DNA of 64,000 nucleotides, from positions 8,821,501-8,885,500 of the forward strand of contig NZ_CP077970.1 of assembly GCF_024758505.1 (NCBI RefSeq), written 5' to 3'. The notes under the pieces are model-generated. The model was given only the letters and a program-made list of their open reading frames with translations, had not been told where the DNA came from and made no database searches. This DNA comes from Bradyrhizobium arachidis. Its GTDB lineage: Bacteria; Pseudomonadota; Alphaproteobacteria; Rhizobiales; Xanthobacteraceae. Made by a program: the position numbers and the translations under genes. Below, piece after piece: positions 35,831 to 45,901 of the stretch; the first letter of the stretch is position 1; each line of letters starts with the position of its first letter.

Positions 35831-37726
35831 ATGGCCCACTCAGCGATTGAGGCACCTCACCCCGCTCCAATCCATTCCAGCGTGCCCGGATTGAGTTTGG
35901 CCGCGCTTGGAGTGGTGTTCGGCGATATCGGCACCAGTCCACTCTACACGCTAAAGACCGTGCTTGACGTGACGGGCACCGAGCGCCCGGAGCCCGCAGC
36001 CATTCTCGGTGCGCTGTCGCTGATCCTGTGGACGCTGATCATCGTCACCTCACTGAAATATGTCACCATCGCGCTGCGTTTGGACAATGGCGGCGAAGGC
36101 GGCATTCTCGCACTGATGGCACTTCTGCGCAGAACTTACGCACAGCGGAAATCCCTCGTGATGATCGGCCTGTTCGGAGCGGCGCTGGTGTATGGCGATG
36201 CCGCGATCACACCGGCCATCTCGGTCATGTCGGCGCTCGAGGGACTCAACATCGTAGCACCTCATCTGGAGCGCTATGTGCTGCCGGCAACCGTCGTTGT
36301 CCTGGTCGCGCTGTTCGCGGCGCAGCAGCAGGGCACCGAGCGCATCGGCCGGCTGCTGGGGCCGGTCATGTTGATCTGGTTCGCGACAATCTCGCTGCTC
36401 GGCCTGAGAGGCATCGTGCAGCATCCCGAAGTCTTGTGGGCGCTGAACCCGGCAGTAGGACTGCGCTATCTGTTTTCGGGCGGTGGCATCACCACCTTGC
36501 TGGTGGTCGGTGGCGTATTTCTTTGCGTTACCGGGGCGGAGGCACTGTATGCCGACCTTGGCCATTTCGGCAGGGCACCGATCCGACTCGCCTGGTCGTG
36601 CCTGGTTTTCCCGGCGCTGATCCTGAACTATGCGGGGCAGGCGGCATACGTGCTGGCCGGTGCACCGGTCGAGGGAAACATCTTCTATCACCTCTGCCCG
36701 GAGCCGCTGGTGCTGCCGCTGGTGATACTGGCAACGGCTGCAACGGTCATCGCCAGCCAGGCCGTCATCACCGGAGCCTTCTCGATGACGCGCCAGGCAA
36801 TCCAGCTAGGCCTGTTGCCGCGACTGCAGATCATCCAGACCTCCGCCGCGGGTCATGGCCAGATCTATCTGCCGGGAGTGAACTGGCTGCTCATGGTCGT
36901 GACGCTCGGCCTCGCAATCAGCTTCGGAAGCTCAAGCAATCTCGCTGCCGCCTATGGGATCGCAGTCTCGACAACGATGCTGGCGACCACCGTTCTTCTG
37001 TCCGCTGCGATGCGCGAAATCTGGGGCTGGCCGCTGCCTGCAGTAATCCTGATCGCGATAGGGTTTGCCACGGTTGACGCCGGATTCATGTCCGCCAATG
37101 CACTCAAGATCGCGCAGGGTGGCTGGGTGCCGCTGCTGCTCGGCGCGTTCATCTGTTGCGTGATGCTGATCTGGCAGTCCGGCAACGACGCGGTGCAGAA
37201 ACAGGCTGATGAAATGCAGATTCCGATCGGTGACATCGTGACAAGAATCAACAGCGGCGCGGTTCCGCGTGTGCCCGGCACGGCCGTGTTCGTAGCGCGC
37301 CTTACGCGGGATGTCCCGCCGATCGTGGTCTGGCACCTCAGACATATCCGATCGCTGCACGATTCGATCGTGATCGTTAACGTCATCAGCGAACTGATTC
37401 CCTACGTGGCCGACGATCACCGTACGGAAGTGCGCGAAATCGCCCCGCAGGTGTGGCGGGTCCACGCTCATTTCGGCTTCATGGAGCAGCCGGACCTCCC
37501 AGCCCTCTTGCAACGTGCTCACCACCGGGGCTATCCGGTGGATCCCAGCAACGTCACCTACTTCATCGGCCGCGAGACAGTCGTGTCGCGCGACGACGGC
37601 AAGGGACTGCCACGCCTCGTCGAGCGGATATTCTCGTTCCTGTTGCGCAATTCAAGCGAGGCGATCGAGTATTTTCACCTGCCAAGGGACAGTGTCGTGG
37701 AGATCGGGCGCCAATTCGCCATCTGA
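35831..37726 (+). CDS. kup: Kup-family potassium uptake protein
   Basis: A 631-residue potassium/proton symporter of the KUP/HAK family. The N-terminal signature SLAALGVVFGDIGTSPLYTL and the second YGDAAITPAISVMSALEGL are intact, about twelve membrane segments follow, and a cytoplasmic C-terminal domain of about 170 residues begins near residue 460. The ATG at 35831 is used; the ribosome binding site (GGGGGAACC) is eight bases or more away. The length matches other Kup proteins. No regulatory feature was found. Confidence 0.95.
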   Translation: MAHSAIEAPHPAPIHSSVPGLSLAALGVVFGDIGTSPLYTLKTVLDVTGTERPEPAAILGALSLILWTLIIVTSLKYVTIALRLDNGGEGGILALMALLRRTYAQRKSLVMIGLFGAALVYGDAAITPAISVMSALEGLNIVAPHLERYVLPATVVVLVALFAAQQQGTERIGRLLGPVMLIWFATISLLGLRGIVQHPEVLWALNPAVGLRYLFSGGGITTLLVVGGVFLCVTGAEALYADLGHFGRAPIRLAWSCLVFPALILNYAGQAAYVLAGAPVEGNIFYHLCPEPLVLPLVILATAATVIASQAVITGAFSMTRQAIQLGLLPRLQIIQTSAAGHGQIYLPGVNWLLMVVTLGLAISFGSSSNLAAAYGIAVSTTMLATTVLLSAAMREIWGWPLPAVILIAIGFATVDAGFMSANALKIAQGGWVPLLLGAFICCVMLIWQSGNDAVQKQADEMQIPIGDIVTRINSGAVPRVPGTAVFVARLTRDVPPIVVWHLRHIRSLHDSIVIVNVISELIPYVADDHRTEVREIAPQVWRVHAHFGFMEQPDLPALLQRAHHRGYPVDPSNVTYFIGRETVVSRDDGKGLPRLVERIFSFLLRNSSEAIEYFHLPRDSVVEIGRQFAI

Positions 37727-37825
37727 TGTGGGCGTCGGAAGCGGCGGGACCGCAAGAGTGCCCACGCCGTCATTTGGTGCCACGCAGCGTTCTTCAGCTG
37801 CTCAGGACGAACCGGTGTTGCTCCG

Positions 37826-38692
37826 TCAATTTTCCGGATTGATAAGTGACGCTATCCGGCGCGATTGGACGATCGCCTCACCAAGCTCGACAAATCCAGC
37901 GAGGTTGTGAGGCGCCGCTGCCAACCCGATCCCGTCCATGTCGCCGAGACGCGGTGCCCACACCTCGCGAGTCTCCAGAAGATAAACGCCGTAAGCGGTA
38001 TGCAAATCGGCTGGAGCGGTGCCCCCGAACTCCTGTTGTATCGAGTAAGCTGCCAGCGCTGCATTGGTGACGATCGAAGCCTCGGTTAGGGCTTTTCGGT
38101 ATCCTGGACTGAGGACCACGTCAGGGCCGAACGCGGCGAGCAGCCTTTTTGCAGAGGTTTGCACTACAAGAAGCAGACGGTCGAGAATACTGCGCAACGA
38201 ATGCTGGGCGGCGAGCGGCAGGTAATCGCCAGGGTTCAAGAACATGTCGACTGCTGTCGTTAGAGCGCCACACCCGCTGTGACCCAGCACCACGATAAGC
38301 TTCAGACTGCCACCGAGATTTTCCACTGCATATTTAAGGCTCCCGAGCACCTCTGTGCCCAGACCGTTGCCCGCCACGCGGATCACAAAAAGATCGTTCG
38401 GACCTTCGCCAAAAATCAGTTCGATGGGCACGCGTGCATCCGAGCAGCCGAGTACGGCAGCGAAAGGACGTTGCTTCGCCGTCTGGGGACCGCCCGCCAC
38501 CAAGCCCAAATCGCGTGGATCGACCGGGATGATCTGCTGTGTTCCGATTTGATCTTTCACATGGTCGACAAGAGCGGCGAAACCCTTGTTGCCGTGCTCC
38601 AGCCGGAGCAGAGCTGCGCTGCTATCCGACGGTGACGACCTGATCGCGGTTTCTCGGGGATTGAACCGATATATGATATCGACCGTGTCCAC
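37826..38692 (-). CDS. Beta-class carbonic anhydrase
   Basis: A 288-residue enzyme interconverting carbon dioxide and bicarbonate. The zinc site is complete: Cys83 and the Asp85-Arg87 dyad in GCSDARVPIE, His138 and Cys141 in LGHSGCGALT. An N-terminal extension of about 35 residues precedes the usual start of the fold. The start is a GTG at 38692 with GGAGG five bases upstream; no ATG fits. No signal peptide. It is convergent with kup, with about 100 bases between stops; bicarbonate/potassium balance would be a logical link but nothing shows it. Confidence 0.92.
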   Translation of the reverse strand: MDTVDIIYRFNPRETAIRSSPSDSSAALLRLEHGNKGFAALVDHVKDQIGTQQIIPVDPRDLGLVAGGPQTAKQRPFAAVLGCSDARVPIELIFGEGPNDLFVIRVAGNGLGTEVLGSLKYAVENLGGSLKLIVVLGHSGCGALTTAVDMFLNPGDYLPLAAQHSLRSILDRLLLVVQTSAKRLLAAFGPDVVLSPGYRKALTEASIVTNAALAAYSIQQEFGGTAPADLHTAYGVYLLETREVWAPRLGDMDGIGLAAAPHNLAGFVELGEAIVQSRRIASLINPEN

Positions 38693-38895
38693 GTCAGCCT
38701 CCGTTCGCGACGCAGGTCATCTCCACCCACCATGACCCATGTCGACCCCGCGAGTGGCACGGTATCGCGGCGCGCCGCTTGGCCGACAGGGTTTCGCAGT
38801 CTCATTGGGCTCAGGACGACAGCCCCGCTGCCCGCCAAGCCGAGACGGCGGAGCGGCATGTACGCGCGCGCCGGCGGCCCGGACCAGCGAAGATC

Positions 38896-39165
38896 TCAAC
38901 GGCAGACGTAAGCGCCGTTGACCAGCACGCGCACGCAGGCCGTGCCGGCAGCCGCCGCACCTACGGCAGCTCCGCCAACGACCGCGCGTCGCGTCTGTCG
39001 ACGCGCAACACCCGCAACGCTGACAGGAGTAAGCGGGCGACCGACCCGCGCCTGGGCGCTCTCGACAAACAGCGAGACGCCGCCCTGCTCGGACCAGCCG
39101 AATGAAAGCAACGTCGCGCTGATCAAGGTTGCAGCTGCAACGGCAAGCGTTCGCATCCGTTTCAT
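38896..39165 (-). CDS. Small exported hypothetical protein
   Basis: An 89-residue protein with a signal peptide (RTLAVAAATLISATLLSFGW). The mature part contains an Arg-rich stretch (VAGVARRQTRRAVVGGAAVG), a Gly/Ala stretch and a C-terminal TACVRVLVNGAYVCR with two cysteines, a pattern shared by many small rhizobial envelope proteins. GGAG is eight bases before the ATG at 39165. A perfect palindromic FixK/FNR box centred about 70 bases upstream suggests microaerobic induction. Confidence 0.65.
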   Translation of the reverse strand: MKRMRTLAVAAATLISATLLSFGWSEQGGVSLFVESAQARVGRPLTPVSVAGVARRQTRRAVVGGAAVGAAAAGTACVRVLVNGAYVCR

Positions 39166-39228
39166 AGGTTTTCTCCGCTACACGACCAATCCCAGTGTAA
39201 GGGCTTGCTCGCGCCAGCTTTGCCAGTC

Positions 39229-39242
39229 TTGATTCAGATCAA
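39229..39242 (-). promoter_or_regulatory. FixK2/FNR-type box, perfect palindrome
   Basis: TTGATTCAGATCAA matches the classic TTGAT-N4-ATCAA box in every defined position. With the centre at -41.5 the transcript of the small exported protein gene would start near 39194, leaving a 5' leader of about 30 bases; a TTACACT-like -10 lies at about 39194-39200. Confidence 0.7.
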
Positions 39243-39344
39243 CGGACCATCGCAGACCGATTCATGTCGAATCCGGTCCGGCTTCTCTTTCAACCAGAAT
39301 GGGCACGTTCACCGCGAACCCGGGTTCGCAAATCTGTTCAGGAA

Positions 39345-39420
39345 TGGTGCCCAGGGGTGGAATCGCACTACGACACTGCGATTTTCTGTCGCATGCTCTA
39401 CCAACTGAGCTACCTGGGCG
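39345..39420 (-). tRNA. tRNA-Phe(GAA)-like gene, degenerate
   Basis: The minus strand folds as a tRNA: acceptor GCCCAGG/CCTGGGC, D-arm GCTCAGTTGGTAGAGC, anticodon stem TGCGA/TCGCA with loop CAGAAAA (anticodon GAA), and encoded CCA at the 3' end. Two departures are serious. The loop has A where all elongator tRNAs have U33, and the T-arm reads CGTAG-TGCGATT-CCACC, one base shorter than the usual GGTGG-TTCGATT-CCGCC region and with two mismatches. It may be a decayed copy left by an integration event at tRNA-Phe rather than a working gene. Confidence 0.6.
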
Positions 39421-39586
39421 TACCCGACGAGAGGGCGCAAGGCCCATCGAGCGGGCGGCTTATGGTGGGCTGAGAGCTAGATCACGGCGCCAGTGCACTT
39501 AACTTACTCGATCGACGGCCTGTCAGATCGAGCCTACATTCAGCGCACCGCAATCTCCCCGTCCAACCATAAGACCACCCCGCCTA

Positions 39587-41824
39587 TCACCCTCCCAACT
39601 GCGCCAGCGCCGCGTTGAGCGTCGCGCTCGGGCGCATGATGGCTTCGCGCTTCCTGGAGTCGGGCAGGTAGTAGCCGCCGATGTCAGCAGGTACGCCCTG
39701 CACGGAAGCGAGCTCGGCAACGATCTTCTCCTCATTCCCAGCCAGTGCATCGGCAAGCGGCTTGAACCGCGCCTGCAAAGCGGGGTCCTCGGTCTGAGCC
39801 GCTAGCTCCTGGGCCCAGTACATCGCGAGGTAGAACTGGCTGCCGCGGTTGTCGAGCTCGCCGGTCTTCGGCGAGGGCGACTTCCTGTTGTCGAGAAGCT
39901 TGCCGGTGGCGGCATCCAGCGTCTTGGCGAGCAGCTTGGCTTGCGGGTTGCGCGTCTTCAGGCCGAGGTCTTCCAGCGAGACGGCGAGCGCCAGAAACTC
40001 GCCGAGCGAATCCCAGCGCAAATGGTTCTCCTCCACCAGTTGCTGCACATGCTTGGGCGCCGAGCCGCCGGCGCCGGTTTCATACATGCCGCCGCCGGCC
40101 ATCAGCGGCACGATGGACAGCATCTTGGCCGAGGTGCCCAGCTCCATGATCGGGAACAGGTCGGTCAGGTAGTCGCGGAGGATGTTGCCGGTGGCGCTGA
40201 TGGTGTCCTGGCCCCGGATGACGCGCTCCAGCGTGTAGCGCATGGCGCGCACCTGACTCATGATCTGGATGTCGAGGCCGGTGGTGTCGTGCTCATGCAG
40301 GTACATCTTGACCTTGGTGATGAGCTGCGCCTCGTGCGGGCGGTACGGGTCGAGCCAGAACAGCACCGGCATGCCGGAGTTGCGGGCGCGCGTCACGGCG
40401 AGCTTGACCCAGTCCCGGATCGCGGCATCCTTGACCTGGCACATCCGCCAGATGTCGCCTTGTTCGACGCTCTCGCTCAACAGCACCTCGCCGGTGGCGA
40501 GATCGGTGATGTTGGCCACGCCGTCTTCGGGGATTTCAAAGGTCTTGTCGTGCGAGCCGTATTCCTCGGCCTGCTGCGCCATCAGGCCGATGTTGGGCAC
40601 GGTGCCCATAGTCTTCGGGTCGAACGCCCCGTGCCACTTACAGAAATTGATCATCTCCTGGTAGATGCGGGCAAACGTGCTTTCCGGCATCACCGCCTTG
40701 ACGTCCTTCAGGCGGCCGTCTGCGCCCCACATCTTGCCGCCGTTGCGGATCATGGCGGGCATGGATGCATCGACGATGATGTCGTTGGGTGAGTGGAAAT
40801 TGGTGATGCCCTTGGCCGAGTCGACCATGGCGAGCTCGGGACGGTGCTCGTGGCAGGCATGCAGGTCGCGCTTGATCTCGTCCTGCTTGCTCTGCGGCAG
40901 GGTCGCGATCTTGTTGTAGAGGTCGACCATGCCGTTGTTGACGTTCACACCCAGCTCGTCGAACAGCTCGCCGTGCTTTTCGAAGGCGTCGCGGTAGTAG
41001 ATCTTCACGCAGTGGCCGAACACGATGGGATGCGACACCTTCATCATGGTGGCCTTCACGTGCAGCGAGAACATCACGCCGGTCTTGTGGGCGTCCTCGA
41101 TCTGCTGCTCGTAGAATTCCAGCAGCGCCTTCTTGCTCATGAACATCGAGTCGATCACCTCGCGGTCCTGAAGCGACACCTTGGGCTTGAGGACGATCGT
41201 CTTGCCGCTCTTGGTGATCAGCTCCATCTTCACGTCGCGCGCCTTGTCCAGCGTCATGGATTTTTCGCCATGGTAGAAGTCGCCGTGATGCATGTGCGAG
41301 ACGTGCGAGCGCGAGGCCTGGCTCCATTCGGCCATGCTGTGCGGGTTCTTGCGCGCGTAGTTCTTCACCGCAAGCGGTGCCCGGCGATCGGAATTGCCCT
41401 CGCGCAGCACCGGATTGACGGCGCTGCCGACGCATTTGGCGTAACGCGCCCGGATCGCCTTCTCTTCGTCCGACTTGGGGTTCTCGGGATAATCAGGGAT
41501 ATTGTAGCCCTTGCCCTGCAGCTCCTTGATGGCCGCCATCAACTGCGCCACCGAAGCGCTGATATTGGGCAGCTTGATGATGTTGGTGCCGGGGAGCAGC
41601 GTCAGCCGGCCCAGTTCGGCAAGATTGTCGGGCACCCGCTGCGCATCGGTCAGAAACTCCGGAAACTCACCGAGGATTCGAGCCGCCACCGAGATATCGC
41701 TGGTGGTGACGTCGATCCCGGCCGCTGTCGTGAACGCGCGCACGATGGGCAGGAACGCGACCGTGGCCAGTGCCGGAGCTTCATCGGTCAGCGTGTAGAT
41801 GATGGTGGACGACGTCGTGCTCAT
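39587..41824 (-). CDS. icd: Monomeric NADP-dependent isocitrate dehydrogenase
   Basis: A 745-residue monomeric-type isocitrate dehydrogenase that oxidises isocitrate to 2-oxoglutarate with NADP in the tricarboxylic acid cycle. The length and the blocks [77 protein letters not shown] and [15 protein letters not shown] are diagnostic of this class, which is unrelated in length to the common dimeric enzyme. The ATG at 41824 fits the family N-terminus. The gene is bracketed by the degenerate tRNA-Phe and by a detached tRNA-Phe 3' end. Confidence 0.95.
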   Translation of the reverse strand: MSTTSSTIIYTLTDEAPALATVAFLPIVRAFTTAAGIDVTTSDISVAARILGEFPEFLTDAQRVPDNLAELGRLTLLPGTNIIKLPNISASVAQLMAAIKELQGKGYNIPDYPENPKSDEEKAIRARYAKCVGSAVNPVLREGNSDRRAPLAVKNYARKNPHSMAEWSQASRSHVSHMHHGDFYHGEKSMTLDKARDVKMELITKSGKTIVLKPKVSLQDREVIDSMFMSKKALLEFYEQQIEDAHKTGVMFSLHVKATMMKVSHPIVFGHCVKIYYRDAFEKHGELFDELGVNVNNGMVDLYNKIATLPQSKQDEIKRDLHACHEHRPELAMVDSAKGITNFHSPNDIIVDASMPAMIRNGGKMWGADGRLKDVKAVMPESTFARIYQEMINFCKWHGAFDPKTMGTVPNIGLMAQQAEEYGSHDKTFEIPEDGVANITDLATGEVLLSESVEQGDIWRMCQVKDAAIRDWVKLAVTRARNSGMPVLFWLDPYRPHEAQLITKVKMYLHEHDTTGLDIQIMSQVRAMRYTLERVIRGQDTISATGNILRDYLTDLFPIMELGTSAKMLSIVPLMAGGGMYETGAGGSAPKHVQQLVEENHLRWDSLGEFLALAVSLEDLGLKTRNPQAKLLAKTLDAATGKLLDNRKSPSPKTGELDNRGSQFYLAMYWAQELAAQTEDPALQARFKPLADALAGNEEKIVAELASVQGVPADIGGYYLPDSRKREAIMRPSATLNAALAQLGG

Positions 41825-41971
41825 GCGCTGGCTTTCTCGCGAGGGTGGGAACCGGGTCCCAATGGTTACATCGCCGTTGGGAAAACTGCGCCAGGATTTT
41901 TTCGGGCCACACGCGTGATCAGGCGCTTGGAGCGCCAAGGGTCACTGCATTTTTCTGCCTGGTGGGGAAAA

Positions 41972-41991
41972 TGGTGCCCAGGGGCGGAATC
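41972..41991 (-). repeat. Detached 3' end of tRNA-Phe, candidate attachment site
   Basis: On the minus strand GATTCCGCCCCTGGGCACCA reproduces the last 20 bases of a tRNA-Phe (end of T-loop, T-stem, acceptor and CCA) without the rest of the gene. It is in the same orientation as the tRNA-like gene at 39345-39420 and shares AATGGTGCCCAGGGG with it on the plus strand. This is the footprint left where an element integrated at a tRNA 3' end. Confidence 0.7.
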
Positions 41992-42559
41992 CCGCTTAGG
42001 GCTTAAGTACTTGACGAGGCTACTGAATTTCTGCGCGATTTGTATCCGATTCCAGCCCTCGTGCCGTCGCGTGTTCTCGCACCTGTTGAGCTGCAAATCC
42101 AGTCTCGCGAGGGTTGCGGTAGCACTTTCGAGATCAATTCGAGCTCTCGTTTCGCCGTGCACGACCAAGGGAGAGATTCTGCCATCGGTTGCACAATTGG
42201 CGATAACGGCATTGGTAACGCGCAGATGGGGCGCCGCAAGCAACTCTTGGGCGGTCAGGGTTGCACGCTGGCCGCCCCTCTTTCATCGGCAGCAACAGTC
42301 AGCTTTGTGGGCTTGCCCCACCTATCCTAGAGCTCGGGACATTTCGTCGAACTGCGTCATTTCTTGGCGAGAGCGCGGGCCGCAGGGGGTAGCCAATTGG
42401 ACGCCCAAGCGCGGCACGATGCCCTACGGTCGAACGGTTGCTACCAGCGATGCCCGTTCGGCTCGGGTGTGAAAGGTCGTGCGCCGCCCTATTGTCATCG
42501 CCTTCGTAGCGCCCGAATCGCACTTGCAATTGATCAAGGTTCGATGCTCGGAGCGAGCG
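41992..42559. other. Intergenic stretch at the presumed island edge
   Basis: About 570 bases between the tRNA-Phe fragment and a small DNA-binding protein gene. A minus-strand frame runs through the attachment site (about 41866-42330, including TAQELLAAPHLRVTNAVIAN and LVKYLSPKRDS), but it starts in a stop-containing region and resembles no family I know. I see no intact integrase gene. Confidence 0.35.
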
Positions 42560-42811
42560 ATGGTGATTGAGCCAGCAAAACCGCGTGTTTGGACCGAGGA
42601 CGAGATCAAGCTCTTGATCGAACTCGCGCACCTAAAGACGAGTGCGGCAGCAATCGCAAAGCAGCTTGGACGCCACACCGCCTCGGTCAGACGGCGTGCT
42701 CACCAACTGGGATTATTGCTGCCGGCCGGCCGGCGCGAGCCGCAAAAATGCGCCCAAGCGATCGTTTCGCGATTGGGCAGGCGCAACTCGGTGCATCCCG
42801 ACACCGAGTAG
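42560..42811 (+). CDS. Small SANT/Myb-like DNA-binding protein, 3' end probably replaced
   Basis: An 83-residue frame from the ATG at 42560. Residues 10-55 (WTEDEIKLLIELAHLKTSAAAIAKQLGRHTASVRRRAHQLGL) form a three-helix Myb/SANT-like or GcrA-like helix-turn-helix. From about 42740 the frame runs antisense over the glycyl radical enzyme fragment, so the last 25 residues are probably not original. A similar domain occurs in the protein encoded at 58763-59470. Target unknown. Confidence 0.55.
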   Translation: MVIEPAKPRVWTEDEIKLLIELAHLKTSAAAIAKQLGRHTASVRRRAHQLGLLLPAGRREPQKCAQAIVSRLGRRNSVHPDTE

Positions 42812-43892
42812 TCCAGCGCCTCGCGCATCTCGACGCCGTGGCTCAGGAAGAAGGGGATCTCGACCTCGTCGTTGATAACCTTGGGAGAACACTTGCCGTC
42901 CTTGATGGCGTCGGCCACGGCGTGCAGGAACTTGTCCGGGGTGCCGGCGTAGATTCGCACGGCAAGCTCCGGGTAGCTGCATTTCAGCGGGCGCGTCGAC
43001 TCGAGGACGATATAGGACAGTTCGTTCGTGGCATCCCTGCCCTCCGCGGTCTGTCCACCGATGGTGACCGTCTCGTGGTGCGAGAACCCCTCCCTCCCCG
43101 ACGCGGCCGACGGAGACATCTGGGACTCCACGCTCTGCATCATGTTCAGCCAGAGGCACTGGAACAGCTCCTTTGCGGCCTCGGGCGTGATCCGGCCCTT
43201 GGTTAGGTCATTCATGTAGTAGGGATAGAAGATCTGGTCGTACCTGCCCTGGCAGATCTGTCCGCCAACCATTTCCTCGAGCCGTGAGAACAGCTGCGCG
43301 AACCATTGCACCTGGATCGCCTCGTGGAACGTGCGCACAGGGTTCTCTGGTGCCCAATCGCATGCCTCGGCGATCTGCCGCAGTTCGTCTTTGCGCTGCG
43401 AGCGAGTTTCTTTCGCCGCCATCTCCCCCGCCAACTTGGCGTAGCGTCGGGCCCAGATCGAGAGTGCATCGCACGTGATGATGACCGCCTCGTAGAACGG
43501 CCTCTTGTGAACCAGATCGCGCGGGTGCTCGAGCGCCGCAAGCCGGGCCCGCGCCTCCTCTCGGATGCCCTTGCGGCCGCGCGCCATCAGCTTTCCCCAG
43601 TCGATGACCCAGTTCTGGGAGTGGCCGCATCGTGGACGTGGCTGACCAATGCCCTCGTCTGCATGACGCCGATGTTGTTTGGATCAGGTCCGAAGGAAAT
43701 CAACCGCGAATCTTCGGGCAGTGCGTGCACGAAGTGGGGGTGAAGTCTTTGCCATTCCAATAGGGGAATAGCATCTCGTCGATCACCTTCTTGTCTTCCG
43801 GCGTGACATGGACGGCGTCCGGCTTGCCCGCCCGTTCCGCGGACATGAACGCCTCGGCGCCCTGCTTGATGATGCTGCCGTCGAGCTCGGGC
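42740..43892 (-). pseudogene. Fragment of a glycyl radical enzyme (pyruvate formate-lyase family)
   Basis: Reading down from 43892, the first piece (PELDGSIIKQGAEAFMSAER, then LFPYWNGKDFTP) ends in a stop near 43703. After a frame change a second piece runs NWVIDWGKLMARGRKGIREE from about 43620 to the catalytic region SVSGCTELRLPNRETIAW at about 42745. The Cys in SGCTE is the expected thiyl radical residue. Missing are the true N-terminus, the C-terminal third and the glycine that carries the radical, and no activating enzyme is near. It joins directly to a helicase fragment at one end and to the small DNA-binding gene at the other. Confidence 0.8.
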
Positions 43893-44957
43893 TATGGTCA
43901 TGACGGTCGCACCGCGATGAGGTCTCGTCGTAGCCGCAAACTGGTCTTCAACGACTGCCGCATTCAACATCGCTCGAGCGTCCCGATATACACCGTAGTT
44001 CCGCCAAGCTTCCGCGAACCGGCTTTCGATCTGCGCGCCTCGTCTTAAGAGCTGCATATGACGGGCCTCCTTTGCAACCGCCTGCAGTTGCGTCCGTAGG
44101 CTAGCGGCAAACGCTGCCCTAACAGCACGCCAATCAGTCATGGGATCGCCTGTAAGCGCTAAGCCCTCAACGCTCTGGATCAACTTTCGAACATCGGACC
44201 CGATGCCTCGACCGCCGAAGCCTTCATCACCGCGACGCCGCACCGCTTGACCGAGCGCGCGAAGCCGCGAAGCCCTATTTATCGCTACGTCTGAAGCGTT
44301 TTCAGAGCGCCCTAGTTCAAACTCGGCGAGACCGTCCAATAGCAGCAAATGCGCTGTCGGAGTCGTGGGTTCAAGCATGAGGGCTATTAGAGCGCCTGCG
44401 AGCATGGGCCCTCCGCCGAGACTAAGATCTCTACTGGATACCCTGGGAGACCGTGATCTGCGCGAGCCATATAGTCGAAAACCTGCACAGCAAGATTGTT
44501 CGCAGGAACAAGGATTGCAAGCGACCAATCTGGCGCCCGCCTGAGGCGGCCAATACTGCGCAGCACTTCCTGCTTAAGTGGACGCAGGCTCTGGCCGGGA
44601 TACCTAGCGATCGAAACACCGGCATACGGATCCGGTCGAAATGCCCCCTCAATCATAGCGTCGGCGAACTCCAATATGTCCGTCCCCGCGCTACGACGAT
44701 TTCGCCTACAAAATCGAATTCTGTTGGACGGAACTGAGCGATAAATTCTCCGAACCGACGCGGATCTGCGCCCTTGAAATCGTAGATGCGCTGTTTCGGG
44801 TCACCCAATGCGATTAGTCTGCTATGACGACCGAGTTGCGCGATCATGGCCCATTCTTCGGTGTTCGTATCTTGGAACTCGTCAACAATCATGAGCGGGT
44901 ATTTGACCGCCTCAAGAGGTCGGTATTCCGCACCGGACCATGCGTCGGGTGATGTAA
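43893..44957 (-). pseudogene. Broken UvrD-type helicase with two frameshifts
   Basis: The fragment begins at about 44957, immediately after the LysR stop, inside the ATPase core: YPLMIVDEFQDTNTEEWAMI is Walker B, followed by GDPKQRIYDFKGADPRRF. A missing base near 44700 (expected ENRRSAGTDILEFAD) shifts the frame, and a second missing base near 44405 (expected SAEGPMLAGALI) shifts it again. It then runs to ATVMTI at about 43893, the start of the helicase motif normally followed by H-x-x-K/S-G, where the glycyl radical enzyme fragment takes over. The Walker A domain and the C-terminus are gone, so it is inactive. Confidence 0.8.
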
Positions 44958-44962
44958 GGCGC

Positions 44963-45868
44963 CTACACGTTGATCTCGCCGGCGGCCCGCACAATCGCTG
45001 CAATGGCTGCCTTGGCTGCTGGCGACGAGGTTCTCCCTCGTAATCGGACGATGCCCGTGCTCGACGGCGGCGACACCCAGCCCTGCACGACAAGCCGAAC
45101 GAGCGCGCCGGATTCCAGTTCCTCCCGTACCGCCGCGTCCGTCGCACCCAGAACGGTATCCGTGGTGAGCGCGACTGTCTTGAGCATGCCGTAGTTGTCG
45201 CACTCGAGCGCAATGGTGGCCTCCTGGCCCTCAGGCAGGCCCAGCAGGGCGGCCAGTTCAACCGTTGAGGGGCTCAGCAGCGTAGGTACCGCAAGTCCGT
45301 ACGCCCAGACTTCCTGCAGCGTATGCTCGCGCCCAGCCAGCGGATGGCCTGCCCGCACATACAGGTTGGCCGGTTGCCCCCCGATCAGCTGGATGTCCAG
45401 CGCGGCATCCTTGGGCATGTCACTCACATCGGCGGCAAAGAACTCGATGTTCTCGGTACGCAGGCTCTCCAGCAACTGCACCGAGTTGCCGACCTCCATG
45501 CGCAGCGTCACCTGCGGGTGCTGGCGGCGCAGCGCCACAAGCGCGCGTGGCATCAGGGTGGCCGTCAACAACGGTCCTACACCGAACGCCGCGTCGCCGA
45601 GCTGACTGTCGCGGTAAAGATCCACGTCGCGCTGCAGGCAACGTGCCTCGAACAGCAGCTTGCGCGCCCGCTCGATGACGAATTCGCCGGCCGGGGTGGG
45701 GCGGACATCACCAACGTCGCGGTCGAACAGGCGGATACCCAAGTCGCTCTCGATGGCCTGGATGCTGCGGCTGAAGGCCGGCTGGCTCCGGTGGACGGCT
45801 TCGGCGGCGCGGGCGAAGTGCAGGGTGTCGGCAAGGGCGACGACGTGGCTCAGGCGGTGCAAATCCAT
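44963..45868 (-). CDS. LysR-family transcriptional regulator
   Basis: A 301-residue, full-length LysR regulator. The N-terminal helix-turn-helix spans residues 3-62 (LHRLSHVVALADTLHFARAAEAVHRSQPAFSRSIQAIESDLGIRLFDR), followed by a periplasmic-binding-like effector domain. The ATG at 45868 (MDLHRL) is preferred to one at 45883 because GGAG lies nine bases upstream and the family N-terminus fits. It is divergent from the fatty-acid-hydroxylase-like gene, 113 bases away, and is its likely regulator. Codon use is richer in GC than the flanking fragments, so the pair looks like a separately acquired cassette. Confidence 0.92.
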   Translation of the reverse strand: MDLHRLSHVVALADTLHFARAAEAVHRSQPAFSRSIQAIESDLGIRLFDRDVGDVRPTPAGEFVIERARKLLFEARCLQRDVDLYRDSQLGDAAFGVGPLLTATLMPRALVALRRQHPQVTLRMEVGNSVQLLESLRTENIEFFAADVSDMPKDAALDIQLIGGQPANLYVRAGHPLAGREHTLQEVWAYGLAVPTLLSPSTVELAALLGLPEGQEATIALECDNYGMLKTVALTTDTVLGATDAAVREELESGALVRLVVQGWVSPPSSTGIVRLRGRTSSPAAKAAIAAIVRAAGEINV

Positions 45869-45901
45869 GGTGTTGCGCTCCATGCATCAAGACGATGAGA
45901 A

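Noticed and set aside
39587..41824. icd as cargo of a small element between the two tRNA-Phe footprints
   Set aside because: No integrase lies between them and the 3'-end-only copy is on the side that points the element to the right of 41991, so icd is better seen as flanking chromosome.
42003..42330. Minus-strand frames beside the tRNA-Phe fragment as a possible integrase
   Set aside because: No tyrosine recombinase R-H-R-Y residues or serine recombinase motifs are seen.
43587..44528. A single 313-residue minus-strand protein
   Set aside because: It is a chimera: helicase sequence to about 43893, then antisense or shifted glycyl radical enzyme sequence.
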